Assembly: GCF_900182955.1 (NCBI RefSeq)
Contig: NZ_FXUL01000001.1
Span: 496,001 to 560,000 of the forward strand
Direction of reading: 5' to 3'
DNA from: Noviherbaspirillum suwonense
GTDB taxonomy: Bacteria > Pseudomonadota > Gammaproteobacteria > Burkholderiales > Burkholderiaceae_D
Length of the DNA: 64,000 nucleotides
The position numbers were made by a program, and so were the translations under genes. Below, in pieces: positions 63,567 to 64,000 of this stretch. Under the pieces are notes generated by a model. The model was not told the origin of the DNA. It ran no database searches and was given only the letters and a program-made list of their open reading frames with translations. Position 1 is the stretch's first letter. Each line of letters starts with the position of its first letter.

Positions 63567-64000
63567 TCAGGAAATCAGCGGCTTGATGCCTTGCAGCATT
63601 TCCGGCGACAGTTGCCCGGCATCCCGGGCCAGGTTCACCTGCCTGGCCGCGCCGGCGGCTTCGAGCAGCGCCGGTTGCAATGCATGGCCGCGCTCCGCAA
63701 ACCACGCCAGCAGGTCCGCCAGCCGCCAGATCGACGCGCTGCCTTCATGGACCGGCGGCGGAAAGCTGTCCGGGTGATTCAGCATCAGCTTGCGCAGGTT
63801 TTGCCGGCTCATGGCCAGCAGGTCAGCCACGTCCGTCAGGCCGACATAATCGGGTCCCGCCTCGGTCAGCCTGGCGCCCGGAAGCGCGCGCCTGACGTCG
63901 GCCAGCGCGCTGCGCAGCGCCGCGTCCGCGGTTTCCGCTTCGCGGGTGAACGCCAGCGCAATGCGCTGCGCGACGCCGGTGCCGACCAGCGCGTCGTCGC
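63567..64000 (-). CDS. helix-turn-helix protein, 5'-truncated by window edge
   Basis: The frame is open from the right edge to the stop at 63567 (144 codons visible), so the true start lies outside. It contains YVGLTDVADLLAMSRQNLRKL, a helix-turn-helix of the type used to pick DNA or excise phage, and then EGSASIWRLADLLAWF. It could be a DNA-binding regulator. Family not identified. Confidence 0.6.
   Translation of the reverse strand, partial: DDALVGTGVAQRIALAFTREAETADAALRSALADVRRALPGARLTEAGPDYVGLTDVADLLAMSRQNLRKLMLNHPDSFPPPVHEGSASIWRLADLLAWFAERGHALQPALLEAAGAARQVNLARDAGQLSPEMLQGIKPLIS

Overview
The window comes from a high-GC betaproteobacterium of the order Burkholderiales. The gene content and divergence look most like Oxalobacteraceae (Noviherbaspirillum, Massilia or Herbaspirillum type). 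That placement is inferred from protein families and base composition, since no rRNA is present. The left 24.5 kb is a type III secretion system (T3SS) locus, visibly AT-richer around 8.5-18.9 kb. The rest is mostly ordinary chromosome, with one quorum-sensing island and one probable outlying T3SS effector gene.

T3SS layout. Block A (+, 1-10281): sctR (cut by the window edge), sctS, sctT, sctU, a small chaperone-like gene, secretin sctC, a large methyltransferase-like/acetyltransferase fusion, an unknown 439-residue protein, two CesT-type chaperones and a small probable substrate. An ECF sigma factor gene (HrpL/BtrS type) follows at 10863. Block B (-, 18920 down to 11674): tip-like protein, LcrH-like chaperone, translocators SctE and SctB, second LcrH-like chaperone, YscG-like TPR protein, sctI, sctJ, sctK, sctL. 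Block C (+, 19184-24473): sctX, sctY, sctV, then sctD, a YscE-like gene and needle gene sctF, with an oppositely oriented STAS-domain gene between sctV and sctD. The order is a rearranged Ysc/Bordetella-bsc plan. sctN, sctO, sctP, sctQ and the gatekeeper sctW are not in the window; N-Q are expected just left of base 1.

Regulation. The divergent B/C promoter region and a site 12 kb away share a motif close to the HrpL 'hrp box': TGAAC(C/A), 15 bases, then GCACNNA (weaker in one copy). The distant copy lies just upstream of a 639-residue protein of no recognised family with a basic KKRRVK patch. It is the best candidate for a new secreted effector. The STAS protein lacks the serine that partner-switching kinases normally phosphorylate.

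24.5-31.4 kb: two overlapping TPR genes (one with a GT9-like domain), a branched-chain-type binding protein, pobA (4-hydroxybenzoate hydroxylase) and a divergent AraC-type regulator. 31.6-36.4 kb: a DSF-type signalling island with a ketosynthase, rpfF, an rpfC-like hybrid kinase facing it, and a stand-alone acyl carrier protein. 36.6-49.8 kb: a flavin reductase, the effector candidate, glnS, a DUF1499 protein, a LytS/LytR-type pair, a small membrane protein, a CoA transferase, a lipoprotein and alaS. 50.5-53.2 kb: a secreted sugar-dehydrogenase-like protein with Ig-like and NPCBM modules. 53.3-63.5 kb: central sugar metabolism, with pgi-zwf-hexR-tal opposed by edd-eda with HexR-like boxes between them, then a CNNM/CorC transporter and rpiA. 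A partial helix-turn-helix gene ends the window.
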